Shown here: piece after piece, positions 33,100-42,217 of the stretch
Layout of the letters: every line of letters begins with the position of its first letter
How positions within the stretch are numbered: the first letter of the stretch is position 1
Source: Nonomuraea harbinensis
GTDB lineage: Bacteria > Actinomycetota > Actinomycetes > Streptosporangiales > Streptosporangiaceae
Direction of reading: 5' to 3'
Assembly (NCBI RefSeq): GCF_019396385.1
Contig: NZ_JAHKRN010000005.1
Span: forward strand, 268,910 to 332,909
Length of the DNA stretch: 64,000 nucleotides
Position numbers and translations under genes: made by a program
The notes under the pieces: generated by a model
What the model was told of the DNA's origin: nothing
The model's database searches: none
Seen by the model: the letters and a program-made list of their open reading frames with translations, nothing else

Positions 33100-33699
33100 T
33101 CAGGCCACGGGATGCGGCGCGGTGCGGGACCGGGTGGCCATCAGGTGGTCGATGAGCGCCAGCAGCACGTCGCGCCCCGCCGCCCGGTCGCGGGCGTCAC
33201 CGAGCACCAGCGGCACCTGCGGGTCGAGGTCGAGCGCCTTGCGGATCTCCTCCCGCGTCCGGTCACGGACACCGTGGAAGCAGTTGACGCCGACGACGAA
33301 GGGGATGCCGCGGCTCTCGAAGAAGTCGATCGACGCGAAGCTCACCTCCAGCCGGCGGGTGTCCACCAGGACGACCGCGCCCATCGCCCCGTTGACGAGG
33401 TCGTTCCACATGAACCAGAAGCGCTCCTGGCCGGGCGTGCCGAACAGGTAGAGCACGAGCTGCCTGTTGATGGTGATGCGGCCGAAGTCCAGCGCGACGG
33501 TGGTGGTGGACTTGCCGCCCACGCCCTCCAGGTCGTCGACGCCGACACTGGCGTGGGTCAGGTACTCCTCCGTGCGCAGGGGGGCGACCTCGCTCACCGC
33601 GCCGACCAGGGTCGTCTTCCCGACGCCGAAACCGCCGGCGACCAGGATCTTCACTGCCAGGGGAGCGGCGTCCGCATGGTCAGAGTTCGCGTAGCCCAT
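33100..33699 (-). CDS. conservon GTP/ATP-binding protein (CvcD/Cvn4 type)
   Basis: 199-aa small GTPase-like protein of actinomycete conservons, related to MglA/Ras-like proteins. P-loop GGFGVGKTTLVG, the region TVALDFGRI and GTPGQERFWFMW (switch II), and VGVNCFHG at the base-recognition position. It is the fourth gene of the set, overlapping DUF742 by 20 bases. In Streptomyces such proteins act with a membrane-bound kinase-like sensor, a roadblock protein and a DUF742 protein in development-related signalling; direct membrane localisation is likely. No P450 gene follows, unlike some conservons. Confidence 0.93.
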   Translation of the reverse strand: MGYANSDHADAAPLAVKILVAGGFGVGKTTLVGAVSEVAPLRTEEYLTHASVGVDDLEGVGGKSTTTVALDFGRITINRQLVLYLFGTPGQERFWFMWNDLVNGAMGAVVLVDTRRLEVSFASIDFFESRGIPFVVGVNCFHGVRDRTREEIRKALDLDPQVPLVLGDARDRAAGRDVLLALIDHLMATRSRTAPHPVA

Positions 33700-34078
33700 C
33701 CCTCACCGCCTCAAGGATTGCCATGTCGGGGAAACCGCCTGCCTGTGCGAAGGAGAGCGGCGGCCGGGCCAGCACCTGACCCGACTCGATCAGATCGCCG
33801 ATGAGGATCTTGGTCACCGACACCGGCAGGTTCAGCGCGGCGGCGACCTCGGCCACCGCCAGCGGCCGCTTGCAGAGCGTGAAGATGGTGCGGTGCTCCG
33901 GCTGCATCCTTCTCCGGCCGCGCGCGGCTTCCGGAAAGGCCTCGGAGACCGTCGTCACCAGGGTGATCAGCGCCAGGTCGTCCCGCTCGGGCGCGGTCCG
34001 TCCGCCGGTGATCGTGTAGGGACGGACGAGGGACTCGTCGGCGTCTTCGTCCTCGAAGCCCTCCGTCCAGTGCCTCAT
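33680..34078 (-). CDS. conservon DUF742 protein (Cvn3 type)
   Basis: 132-aa DUF742 protein. The N-terminus holds SLVRPYTITGGRT and LITLVTT; the C-terminal two thirds form a winged-helix-like core (LCKRPLAVAEVAAALNLPVSV, KILIGDLIESGQVLARP). Proteins of this type bind roadblock partners and GTPases in the conservon complex. It overlaps both neighbours by a few to 20 bases, so all four proteins are produced in step. Length and motifs are normal. Confidence 0.93.
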   Translation of the reverse strand: MRHWTEGFEDEDADESLVRPYTITGGRTAPERDDLALITLVTTVSEAFPEAARGRRRMQPEHRTIFTLCKRPLAVAEVAAALNLPVSVTKILIGDLIESGQVLARPPLSFAQAGGFPDMAILEAVRDGLREL

Positions 34079-34503
34079 CCGTGTCTCCCCCCGTCATGCG
34101 GGGGGCGCGCCTCGGTGCCCAGCGCCTGGCCCACCTGCTGGATCAGGGTGTGCATCGCGACGCTCATCAGCTCGGCGTCGACCTCCTGGGACGCGACCAC
34201 GGCCAGATGGGTCCCCCGGCCCGCCGCCGTGACGAACAGCCACAGGTCGGCCATCTCGATGATCACCTGGTGGACCGGGCCGCCGCTGAACAGCTGCCCC
34301 ACGCCGCGGGCCAGGCTCTGCTGGCCGGTGGCGATCGCCGCCAGGCGTTCGGCGTCCGCGCGTTCGATGGTCCTGGACCGGCTGATCACCAGGCCGTCGT
34401 CGGACAGCACGATGGCGTGCCGGGTGCCCGCGACCCGGTCGACCAGGCCGTCCAGGAGCCAGTCCACGTCTATGTTCGTGGCGGTGGTGCGCTGCGTCAT
34501 CAT
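34075..34503 (-). CDS. conservon roadblock/LC7-domain protein (Cvn2 type)
   Basis: 142-aa roadblock/LC7 protein, the likely regulator of the conservon GTPase. Core segments are WLLDGLVDRVAGTRHAIVLSDDGL, LAAIATGQQSLARGVG and VHQVIIEMADLWLFVTAAGRGTHL. It overlaps the kinase-like gene by four bases (stop/start ATGA) and DUF742 by four bases. It is a normal-length single-domain protein, predicted to be cytoplasmic and to sit between the sensor kinase and the GTPase. Confidence 0.94.
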   Translation of the reverse strand: MMTQRTTATNIDVDWLLDGLVDRVAGTRHAIVLSDDGLVISRSRTIERADAERLAAIATGQQSLARGVGQLFSGGPVHQVIIEMADLWLFVTAAGRGTHLAVVASQEVDAELMSVAMHTLIQQVGQALGTEARPPHDGGRHG

Positions 34504-36944
34504 CGATCTTCCGTCGTAGGGGAACTGGACTCGGCGGATCCGCCCTGCCCGGGCCGGGAGGCGTCGTCACCGGTCCGGCGCTTGCGGGACTGCCTCTGGA
34601 AGGCGCCGATCGCGGCACTGGACCGGCCGGGCTGGTCGCGCACGGCGAACTCCTGGCCGGTCCGTTCGTCTCTGGCCGCCGGGACCTTGAGCTCCGCGGC
34701 GAGGCTGGCCTGGCGCACCCGCTGGGGGAGCGGCCGGAGGCCGGACGTCGCCGGCGCGTCGTCCCGTTCCGGTGACGCCGAGGCGGTCACGTGCGCCATC
34801 GCGCGTCCTCTGGAACGGGCCGGCAGATCGCCTTCCTCGTGAGCCGGGCGGGCGTCTTCCCGGGGACTGGAGACCTCCTCGGGAACCGGCACCGCGCGGG
34901 GCCGGTCCACCACCAGCGACTCGGGGATCAGCACGATGACCCGGGTGCCGCCGAAGGCCGACGACCGCAGCTCCACCTTGAGTCCCAGGCCCGCGGAGAG
35001 CCGGGCGACCACGTACAGGCCGAGACGCACGTCGTCGGCGTGGGTCATCACGTCGAGCCGCGGCGGCGACCGCAACAGGTCGTTGGCGGCCTCGTACTGC
35101 TCGGGCTCCATGCCCAGGCCGCGGTCCTCGATCTCCACGGCGACGCCCCGGCTGACCGGCGCGGCGCGCACCTCCACGGGGGTCAGCGGCCTGGAGAAGG
35201 CGGTGGCGTTCTCCATGAGCTCGGCCAGGACGTGGACCAGCGGTCCGACCGCGCGCTCCGCGATCCAGGACTCGCCCTCGACGTCGATCGCGATCCGGCG
35301 GTAGTCCTGGACCTCGCCCTGCGCGGCGCGCAGGACGTCGAGCAGGTGGACGGGCTTGCGCCAGCGGCGCTGCGGCTGCCCGCCGCCCAGGATCACCAGG
35401 TTCTCCTCGTAGCGGCGCAGCCGGGCGGTGAGGTGGTCCAGGTCGAACAGGCCCTCCAGCACCTCGGGGTCCTCGTGCCTGCGCTCCAGCTCGTCCAGCT
35501 TCTTCAGCTGCAGGCCGATGAGGATCTGGGTGCGGCGGGCGATGCGCTGGAGCATGCGCTGGAAGCCGCGGTGCTGCTCGGCCTGCCGCACGGCGGTGAG
35601 CACGGCGCTGCGGCTGGCCAGGTTGAGCGCCTGCCCGAGCTCGCCGAGCTCGTCGGGGGTGGGCTGGAGCGTGCGCACCTCCGCGTCCACGTCGACGTCC
35701 TCGCCGCGTTCGAGCCGGGCGACCACGTCGGGCAGCCGCTCCTGGAGCTCGTGGGCCTCGTGGCGCAGGTGCAGGATGCGGCGGCGGAGAATGGCGGTGA
35801 GCCGCCAGCTGGTGAAGATCACCAGAGCCAGGGCGAGCAGGCCGACGCTGGAGATGCTGACGAAGACGGTGAAGACCATGCGGGCGTGGTCGTAACCGAT
35901 CTTGCTGACGTTCTCGAACCGGAGGTCGAGCAGCTGCCGCAGCTGTCCGGTGACCGCCTCCACCGAGGAGCGCCAGGCGACGCTGTCGCCGCGGAGCGTC
36001 ACCTGGTCACCCTCGGGGGCGCTGGTGATCAGCCGCTCCTCCATGGCGGTCATGGTCGCCCACGCCTTGCCGTCCGTCAGCTTCGCGTACGGGGTCTCGT
36101 CGCCCTTGAGAGCGGGGATCACCCGGGAGCGCATGAGGTGGTTCCTGGCGCCGATGGCGTCGGAGACGAGGACGTACTCGTTCCTCGTCAGGCGCCCCGT
36201 CCCCCAGCCGCGGGCCAGCACGGCGTCTTCGCGGCCGAGCAGGTTGACGACCCAGTAAAGGTCGCTCAGCGCCTGCGCCTCCCTGTTGACCTGGCCCTCG
36301 TCGGTCCTGCCGAGCGTGGTCAGCACGCCGAGGCCCGACTCCAGCACGCCGCTGTAGTAGTCGAACGCGCGCTGCGCGCCGGACCGGCCGGCGTCCACCG
36401 CCCGGCGCTGCTCGGCGAGGAGGCCGAGGCCGCGATCGGTTTCGGCGATGGCGTCGGCGAGCCCTTCCTGCGCGTCGGGGACGTCCAGGGCGGTCAGCGG
36501 ACGGAACGCTGCCACGGCCTGGTCGGTCACCCGGCGCTGCTCGGTGAGCTCGGCGCGGGCGCTCGCCGAGCCGGCCAGCACCTCCGCGGTGAGCCGCCGC
36601 TCCCGGTCGAGGCCGAAGAACAGGGCGGACGCGGGTACGCCCACCGTGGTGGTGGCCAGGTCCATCTGGGCCTTCTCCGCCTGCCACTGCGTGAACAACT
36701 GGTTCATGCCCGAAGCGAGCAGCGGGGCGAAGGTCAGGCTCGGCACGAACACGACGATGAGCAGCACGGTGCGCAACGGCAGCCGCCGGACACCGCCCCG
36801 TCGCCGTGGGCCGTCGCCGGACGGCCCCGCTAACCCGTTCCCGTCGTCCATCGTCCCCGTCCGTTGTCGCCCGGTCCTGCCTGACTCAGCCACGTGCGGG
36901 ACACTCTCCTCGGCGATCGGTGCGTTCTTGGAGAAGATCGCCAC
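34500..36944 (-). CDS. conservon sensor histidine-kinase-like protein with NIT domain (Cvn1 type)
   Basis: 814-aa membrane sensor. A helix at about 55-80 (LRTVLLIVVFVPSLTFAPLL) is followed by an extracellular NIT-type helical domain to about 360, a second membrane helix (VFVSISSVGLLALALVIF), HAMP-like and coiled-coil segments, and a C-terminal HATPase_c domain (HVLAELMENATAFS, EDRGLGMEPEQ, LGLYVVARLSAGLG). The C-terminal tail of about 120 residues is low-complexity. The kinase lacks an obvious phospho-acceptor His in the usual dimerisation helix, as is typical for conservon kinases. The start is the GTG at 36944 or the ATG at 36851. The gap to the MocR gene shows no other features. Confidence 0.92.
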   Translation of the reverse strand: MAIFSKNAPIAEESVPHVAESGRTGRQRTGTMDDGNGLAGPSGDGPRRRGGVRRLPLRTVLLIVVFVPSLTFAPLLASGMNQLFTQWQAEKAQMDLATTTVGVPASALFFGLDRERRLTAEVLAGSASARAELTEQRRVTDQAVAAFRPLTALDVPDAQEGLADAIAETDRGLGLLAEQRRAVDAGRSGAQRAFDYYSGVLESGLGVLTTLGRTDEGQVNREAQALSDLYWVVNLLGREDAVLARGWGTGRLTRNEYVLVSDAIGARNHLMRSRVIPALKGDETPYAKLTDGKAWATMTAMEERLITSAPEGDQVTLRGDSVAWRSSVEAVTGQLRQLLDLRFENVSKIGYDHARMVFTVFVSISSVGLLALALVIFTSWRLTAILRRRILHLRHEAHELQERLPDVVARLERGEDVDVDAEVRTLQPTPDELGELGQALNLASRSAVLTAVRQAEQHRGFQRMLQRIARRTQILIGLQLKKLDELERRHEDPEVLEGLFDLDHLTARLRRYEENLVILGGGQPQRRWRKPVHLLDVLRAAQGEVQDYRRIAIDVEGESWIAERAVGPLVHVLAELMENATAFSRPLTPVEVRAAPVSRGVAVEIEDRGLGMEPEQYEAANDLLRSPPRLDVMTHADDVRLGLYVVARLSAGLGLKVELRSSAFGGTRVIVLIPESLVVDRPRAVPVPEEVSSPREDARPAHEEGDLPARSRGRAMAHVTASASPERDDAPATSGLRPLPQRVRQASLAAELKVPAARDERTGQEFAVRDQPGRSSAAIGAFQRQSRKRRTGDDASRPGQGGSAESSSPTTEDR

Positions 36945-37068
36945 ATCGGCGACCGATGCCCGATCGTAGCCATGAGGCAGTTGAGTCGAAAGCCCCCGAT
37001 TTGCCAGTACGGGTCGGGCTTCCCGGAGTGCTCTGACCCGTGGGCGCCCTGAGATGTGGGATCGCGCG

Positions 37069-38463
37069 TCAGGGACCGGAGGACGCGAGCCGGCGTACGG
37101 CTTCGATCAGCTCGGCCCGGTCGGCGGCGCCGGCGAAACTGAGGCGCAGGTAGGCGGCGGGGAGCTCGGTGGCGAAGAAGCGGTCGCCGGCGCTGACGGC
37201 GACGCCGTGCTGACGGGCCGTGCCGGCGACCGCGGTTTCGTCGGCGCCGTGCGGCAGGCGGACCCAGAGGTGGAGCCCGCCCGCGGGGACGCGGTCGAGT
37301 GTCCAGCCGGGAAGCTCGCGCGTGACGGCGGCCGCCAGCGTCCCGCACCGCTCCCGCAGCGCCACCGCCAGGGCGCGGACATGCCGGTCCCACGCCGGAG
37401 AGCTGAGGAGTTCGAGCGCCGTCTCCTGGAGCGGGCGGCTGATGAAGAAGTCGTCGACCAGCCGGACGGCGCGCAGGCGTGCCATCACGGGGCCCCGGGC
37501 CACCAGGGCGCCGATGCGCAGGCTCGGCGCCGCCGGTTTGGTGAGCGAGGTCAGGTAGATCACGGTGCCGTCGCGGTCGTCGGCCAGCAGGGGCGGCGGC
37601 GCCGGCGTGCCGTGGCCGAGGTGCCGCGCGAAGTCGTCCTCGATCACGAACGCGCCCGCCGCCCTGGCCGCGTCGATGATCTCCCTGCGGCGTGGCGGCG
37701 CCAGCACGGCCCCGGTGGGGTTGTGATGGGTCGGCTGGCAGTAGAGCAGGCGGGCGCGGGTCATGCCGAAGGCGTCGGCCAGGAGGCCGGGCCGCAGGCC
37801 GTCGGCGTCCATGGGCACCGGGACCGGGCGCAGGCCGGCCGCTCTGGCCGCCGCGATCGCCCCCGGGTAGGTGGGCGACTCCACCAGGACGGGGTCGCCG
37901 GGCCCGGCGATGGCGCGGAACGCCATGGACAGGGCGCTCTGCCCGCCGGCGGTGACCAGGATGTCGTCCGCGTGCACGCCGTCGCCGGCCATGGTGGCGA
38001 ACACGCTGCGCAGGGCCGCCAGGCCGCCGGCGGGGGCGCGGTCCCAGGCGTCGGGGCGGCGCGCCGCGCGGGCCAGCGCCGCGGTCAGGATCTTGCCGGG
38101 CTGGAGCGACCGATGCAGGTAGCCGCCGTCCAGCATGATCGTCCCCGCGGGCGGCGGGCCGCCGGCGTCGGTGAGGAGGCGGGTGTCCACGCTCCGGTCG
38201 GCGAGGGTGACGGTCTGCCAGGAGGTGTCGGCCACCTCGGCGCGCCGCCGGGCGCGGGCGGCGACGTAGGTGCCGCTGCCCGGACGGGTGACCACCACGC
38301 CCTCGGCGGCCAGCGTGGCGATCGCCTGCGACACGGTGGCGGGGCCCACCCGGTGGCGCCGGATCAGCTCCCGGCTGCTCGGCAGCCGGTCACCCGGCGC
38401 CAGCCGCTCGATCTCCGCGCGAAGCCTGGCCGCCAGCTCGACCGAACTGCTACCGTCTGACAT
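37069..38463 (-). CDS. MocR-type (GntR/aminotransferase) regulator
   Basis: 464-aa regulator: residues of about 1-70 are a GntR winged helix-turn-helix (LAPGDRLPSSRELIRRHRVGPATVSQAIATLA), residues 110-460 an aminotransferase fold I domain with SPTYPG, QPTHHNPTGA and the PLP lysine in YLTSLTKPAAPSLRIG. The start ATG at 38463-38461 overlaps the ATG of the divergent aminotransferase. A TATTAT box 8 bases before it suggests a leaderless transcript. MocR regulators usually control the divergent gene; the target here is the neighbouring aminotransferase. The ligand is probably PLP or an amino-acid-derived compound. Confidence 0.9.
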   Translation of the reverse strand: MSDGSSSVELAARLRAEIERLAPGDRLPSSRELIRRHRVGPATVSQAIATLAAEGVVVTRPGSGTYVAARARRRAEVADTSWQTVTLADRSVDTRLLTDAGGPPPAGTIMLDGGYLHRSLQPGKILTAALARAARRPDAWDRAPAGGLAALRSVFATMAGDGVHADDILVTAGGQSALSMAFRAIAGPGDPVLVESPTYPGAIAAARAAGLRPVPVPMDADGLRPGLLADAFGMTRARLLYCQPTHHNPTGAVLAPPRRREIIDAARAAGAFVIEDDFARHLGHGTPAPPPLLADDRDGTVIYLTSLTKPAAPSLRIGALVARGPVMARLRAVRLVDDFFISRPLQETALELLSSPAWDRHVRALAVALRERCGTLAAAVTRELPGWTLDRVPAGGLHLWVRLPHGADETAVAGTARQHGVAVSAGDRFFATELPAAYLRLSFAGAADRAELIEAVRRLASSGP

Positions 38464-39697
38464 GAGGATCGATAATAGCGCTTCCAGCATCTCCCCAGAA
38501 TCGCTTCTGGACGTCGCCGCCCTGCGCGCCGACACTCCCGGGGCCGCGGGCGTCGTGCACTTCAACAACGCCGGTTGCGGCCTCATGGCCGCGCCCGTGC
38601 TGGCCGCGATGGTCGACCACCTGCGGCTGGAGGCGGACCTCGGCGGGTACGAGGCTGCGGCCGCCCGCGCCGAGCAGGTCCGCGGCTTCTACGCCGAGAC
38701 CGCCGCGCTGATCAACTGCGCTCCCGAGAACATCGCCTTCGCCGGTAGCGCCACCCACGCGTTCTCCACCGCCCTGTCGGCGATCCCGTTCGAGGCGGGC
38801 GACGTCATCCTCACCACCCGCAACGACTTCATCTCCAACCAGATCGCCTTCCTGTCGCTGCGCAAGAGGTTCGGCGTACGGATCGTGCACGCGCCCGACG
38901 TGCCCGAGGGCGGGGTGGACGTGGCGGCGATGGCCGCGCTGATGCGCCTGCACCGCCCGCGCCTGGTGACCGTCACCCACATCCCCACCAACTCCGGACT
39001 GGTCCAGCCGGTCGCCGAGATCGGCCGGCTCTGCCGCGAACTGGACCTGCTCTACCTGGTCGACGCCTGCCAGTCCGTCGGCCAGTACCCGATCGACGTC
39101 GAGGAGATCGGCTGCGACCTGCTCACCGCCACCTGCCGCAAGTTCCTGCGCGGCCCCCGCGGCTCCGGCTTCCTGTACGTGTCCGACCGGGTGCTGCGCG
39201 CGGGCTACGAACCGCTGTTCATCGACATGTACGGGGCGCGCTGGGTCGAGCCCGGCCGCTACGAGCCGGTCGAGACGGCGGCCAGGTTCGAGGACTGGGA
39301 GTTCCCGTACGCCCTCGTCCTCGGCTGCGCGGCCGCCGCGCGCTACGCCCGCGAGGTCGGCATGGACGCCATCGGCCGCCGCACCCCAGCCCTGGCCGCC
39401 CGCCTGCGCGACGCGCTCGCCGGCCTGCCGGGGATCCGCGTCCTCGACCACGGCCGGCGCCTGGGCGCCCTGGTCACCTTTGTCGTGGACGGCTGGGAGC
39501 CGGAGCCGTTCAAGGCGGCCATGGACGCCCGCCGGATCAACTCGGCGCTCAGCTTCCGCCACTTCGCGCAGTTCGACTTCGGCGACAAGGACGTCGACTG
39601 GTGCCTGCGCCTGTCGCCGCACTACTACAACACCGAACAGGAGGTGGACGAGGTCGTCGCGGCGGTCGCCGGCCTCACCGCCGCCGGATCGTCCTGA
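38462..39697 (+). CDS. class V-type aminotransferase (cysteine desulfurase-like fold)
   Basis: 411-aa PLP enzyme of aminotransferase class V. Key motifs: HFNNAGCGLMAAPV near the start, HIPTNSGLVQPV, LVDACQSVGQYPIDVEEIGCDLL and the PLP lysine block TATCRKFLRGPRGSGFLYV. The proposed ATG overlaps the divergent mocR ATG, so its promoter must lie within mocR; a later start is possible but no good one is visible. Substrate unknown: isopenicillin-epimerase-like and kynureninase-related proteins share this architecture. It converges on the PL8 gene with a six-base gap. Confidence 0.87.
   Translation: MRIDNSASSISPESLLDVAALRADTPGAAGVVHFNNAGCGLMAAPVLAAMVDHLRLEADLGGYEAAAARAEQVRGFYAETAALINCAPENIAFAGSATHAFSTALSAIPFEAGDVILTTRNDFISNQIAFLSLRKRFGVRIVHAPDVPEGGVDVAAMAALMRLHRPRLVTVTHIPTNSGLVQPVAEIGRLCRELDLLYLVDACQSVGQYPIDVEEIGCDLLTATCRKFLRGPRGSGFLYVSDRVLRAGYEPLFIDMYGARWVEPGRYEPVETAARFEDWEFPYALVLGCAAAARYAREVGMDAIGRRTPALAARLRDALAGLPGIRVLDHGRRLGALVTFVVDGWEPEPFKAAMDARRINSALSFRHFAQFDFGDKDVDWCLRLSPHYYNTEQEVDEVVAAVAGLTAAGSS
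38472..38477 (-). promoter_or_regulatory. -10-like element for a leaderless mocR transcript
   Basis: On the minus strand the hexamer is TATTAT, eight bases before the mocR ATG and inside the first codons of the divergent aminotransferase gene. A transcript starting 6-8 bases downstream would begin at or next to the ATG. Confidence 0.45.
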
Positions 39698-39703
39698 CCC
39701 GGG

Positions 39704-41992
39704 TCAGACCCGTACCACCGCGGTGCGGGTGCGTCCGCGGGTGCCGTCCAGCTCGATCTTGACCGCCCGTTTGGCTCTGCGGACGCCGCGGTCGCGTTCC
39801 CCTAGCGACTTCACCGCCCAGGGCAGCGTGATCCTCACCTCGCCGGCGGTCCTGGACGGGTCGGAGACCGCGAGCCTGGCCCGCCCGCCGTCGCGGTGGA
39901 CCAGCAGCGCGCACGGGCCGTCGGCGGCGAGCGGCCCGTCCGGCGTCTTCACGGTCCCCGCGCGCCAGAAGACGGCGGCGAGCAGGCCGTCGCGGGAGAT
40001 CGCCTGCGCCGTTCCGTTGTTGGCGAGGATCTCGACCTCCTCGCGGTAGGTCGAGGTCCGGGCGAAGGAGGCGCCGGGCAGCACGGCGTAGGCGTAGCGC
40101 GCCTTGCGCGGGTCGACGCCGTGGTCGACGAGGATCGTCGTGTAGTGCCTGGCGACGCGGGTGGTGTCGCCTCCGGTGGTGGCGCCCTTGTCGATGTCGC
40201 GCCAGCGGCCGGTGCGCTTCTCGCGGACCAGCTTCGGGGCGGTGCCGTCGAGCAGCGCGTAGCCGCCCACGCCGGACAGATGGATCCAGTCGTCGCCCCG
40301 GGTCAGCGCGGGGTGGCAGTCGTGGGTGTTGCGGTTCTCCACCACGGTCTCGACGCGGCGGCCGTCGGAGGCCGTGATGCCGGCGCCGAGCGCGATCACC
40401 GCGTCGTCGAGCAGGAACCACGCCTTCTTGGCCCGCAGCGAGGAGCCGCCGGCGACCAGCCTCATGGCCGCCACGCCGTACCCGCCGTCGAGCGCCACGC
40501 CACCGGCCCACGGGGTCGGCGGCAGGCGGCGCTCGCCGTGCCGGAGGTCGGCGCGTCTGCGGCGGTCGACCGTGGTGCCCGGCAGCCGGTACGGGTCGAT
40601 CGTGGGCCACAGGTCGTCGTTCCAGTGGGTGAGGTCGTCGGTGTAGAGGTACGTCATGCCGTCGCCGGTGTACCAGCCGCGCAGGTTCTCCCGGTTCATG
40701 GCCTCGGCCGCGCCGATCCGCTCCGAGCTCATCGCGATCGCGAAGGCCCAGGTGGGGCGGCGGTGCACGACCCGGTCCATGTCGGGGAAGACGTACGTGC
40801 CCGTCGTGCGCGGTCCGACCGGCACGGACGGGTCCTCCAGCAGGGCCCTGGCCTTCGCGATGCTCGCCGGCGGCGCGAGCGTCTCGTACGGGACGGCCTG
40901 GTTGCGGGTGAGCCAGCCCTTCACCATCGGCCGCCAGCGCCTGGCATGGCGCTCGGGCGCCGCCTCCAGCAGGGTGAGGATGGCCTCGACCGTCCTCTGC
41001 CCCGCGTGGTAGTCGCGGTGGCCCTGGCGTGAGATGGCCCGGCCGCGTACGCAGTCCATCATCAGCCCGTCGAAGACGAACGGCACGAAGGAGCGGTCCA
41101 CGATGTCGTGGACCTTCCCGCTGTCGGGGATCGCCCAGGGCGAGCCGGCGAGCATGGCGATCAGCTTGGCCACGCTCTCCAGGTAGTCGACGCCGTAGCT
41201 GCCGGTGTAGGGGTACACGTCGTGCTGGATGAACGAGCCGTCGCGGTGGAAGCCGTCGCCCGGGCCCCTGGTCGTCCGCAGCAGGTCGGAGACCGCGTCC
41301 TTGGCCCGCTTGACGAGGCGGGCGTCGTGGGTCAGCAGTCCCCGCATCGCCACGGCCATGGCCTTGCTCGCCCGGTTGGCGCCGGTCTCGACCACCCCGG
41401 GGTGACTGACGCGCCGCTCCGGGTCGGGGCACCAGCGGCGTAACGGGCGCAGCCAGCGTCTGAGGCGATCCTGGGGCAGGCCGTCGTACATCAGCGCGCA
41501 GGTGTCGGTCAGCGAGCGGGGCACGCCGATCTCCCACCAGTACCAGTTGCTGCCCCTCGGGTCGAGCTTCTCGTGGTAGGCGTGCTCGTACAGGAAGTCC
41601 AGCGCCCTGGCCGCCGTCTCGGCGACCTGCTCGTCCCGGTGCATGGCGGTGCCCGGCGTGGCCCAGCCCAGCGCCAGGGTGCGCATCCGGTTGTAGGCGC
41701 GGTTGAAGTCGCCCGTCCGGGGGTCGTCCAGCGGCAGGTCCGGCCACAGGCTCGGCCGATCGTGGTCGGGCCTCAGCTTGCGCAGCACCGCGTGGGCCGA
41801 GCCCTCGACCGCCCGCGTCTTGTCGGCGTGGGCGGCGTGGTACGTCCCGCCGGCCAGCAGGTCCACCCAGCGCTCACGCGCGGCGTCGAACGCGGCCCTC
41901 CCGACCGCCTCGGCCGGTCTGTCCCCGAGGGCGAGACCGGTCACGGCCGCGGCGCCCAGCAGGGCGGACCGCCGGCTGAGGGGGTGAATCAT
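39704..41992 (-). CDS. exported polysaccharide lyase family 8 protein
   Basis: 762-aa secreted lyase related to hyaluronate, chondroitin and xanthan lyases. The N-terminus is a Tat-type signal (SRRSALLGAAAVTGLALG). The alpha-toroid catalytic domain (to about 370) shows NWYWWEIGVPRSL, VETGANRASKA (catalytic Asn region), HDVYPYTGSYGVDYLE (His and Tyr) and RGRAISRQ (Arg). Beta-sandwich domains follow, ending in TRTAVVRV. The ATG at 41992 is five bases after AAAGG; an upstream start at 42037 would spoil the signal. It is divergent from the M23 peptidase gene, and both products act outside the cell. Confidence 0.9.
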   Translation of the reverse strand: MIHPLSRRSALLGAAAVTGLALGDRPAEAVGRAAFDAARERWVDLLAGGTYHAAHADKTRAVEGSAHAVLRKLRPDHDRPSLWPDLPLDDPRTGDFNRAYNRMRTLALGWATPGTAMHRDEQVAETAARALDFLYEHAYHEKLDPRGSNWYWWEIGVPRSLTDTCALMYDGLPQDRLRRWLRPLRRWCPDPERRVSHPGVVETGANRASKAMAVAMRGLLTHDARLVKRAKDAVSDLLRTTRGPGDGFHRDGSFIQHDVYPYTGSYGVDYLESVAKLIAMLAGSPWAIPDSGKVHDIVDRSFVPFVFDGLMMDCVRGRAISRQGHRDYHAGQRTVEAILTLLEAAPERHARRWRPMVKGWLTRNQAVPYETLAPPASIAKARALLEDPSVPVGPRTTGTYVFPDMDRVVHRRPTWAFAIAMSSERIGAAEAMNRENLRGWYTGDGMTYLYTDDLTHWNDDLWPTIDPYRLPGTTVDRRRRADLRHGERRLPPTPWAGGVALDGGYGVAAMRLVAGGSSLRAKKAWFLLDDAVIALGAGITASDGRRVETVVENRNTHDCHPALTRGDDWIHLSGVGGYALLDGTAPKLVREKRTGRWRDIDKGATTGGDTTRVARHYTTILVDHGVDPRKARYAYAVLPGASFARTSTYREEVEILANNGTAQAISRDGLLAAVFWRAGTVKTPDGPLAADGPCALLVHRDGGRARLAVSDPSRTAGEVRITLPWAVKSLGERDRGVRRAKRAVKIELDGTRGRTRTAVVRV

Positions 41993-42151
41993 GAAGGCCT
42001 TTCCGACAATCTGGCGGATATCACATGAAAAGATCATAGGTTGACGGGCGAGTGGCTATCTCGACTCTGCCACGGTGAGCCGCGCCCGAACCTCCCGTAA
42101 CTCCGGCCGCTGACCTCGGGCTGAGCAACCGGTTGATGGAGATATCTTTCA

Positions 42152-42180
42152 TTGACGATTCCATATTGGTTGAATACTTT
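42152..42180 (+). promoter_or_regulatory. sigma-70-like promoter of the M23 peptidase gene
   Basis: TTGACG and TACTTT are separated by 17 bases in an AT-rich stretch, giving a leader of about 30 bases before the ATG at 42218 and its AAGGGA. Confidence 0.6.
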
Positions 42181-42217
42181 CACCTGTCATTCCCTCTACC
42201 CCCCAAGGGAACAGCCC

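Noticed and set aside
39675..41747. A second long minus-strand frame over the polysaccharide lyase gene
   Set aside because: It is a shifted frame of the same strand with Arg/Pro-rich text. The PL8 motifs are in the other frame.
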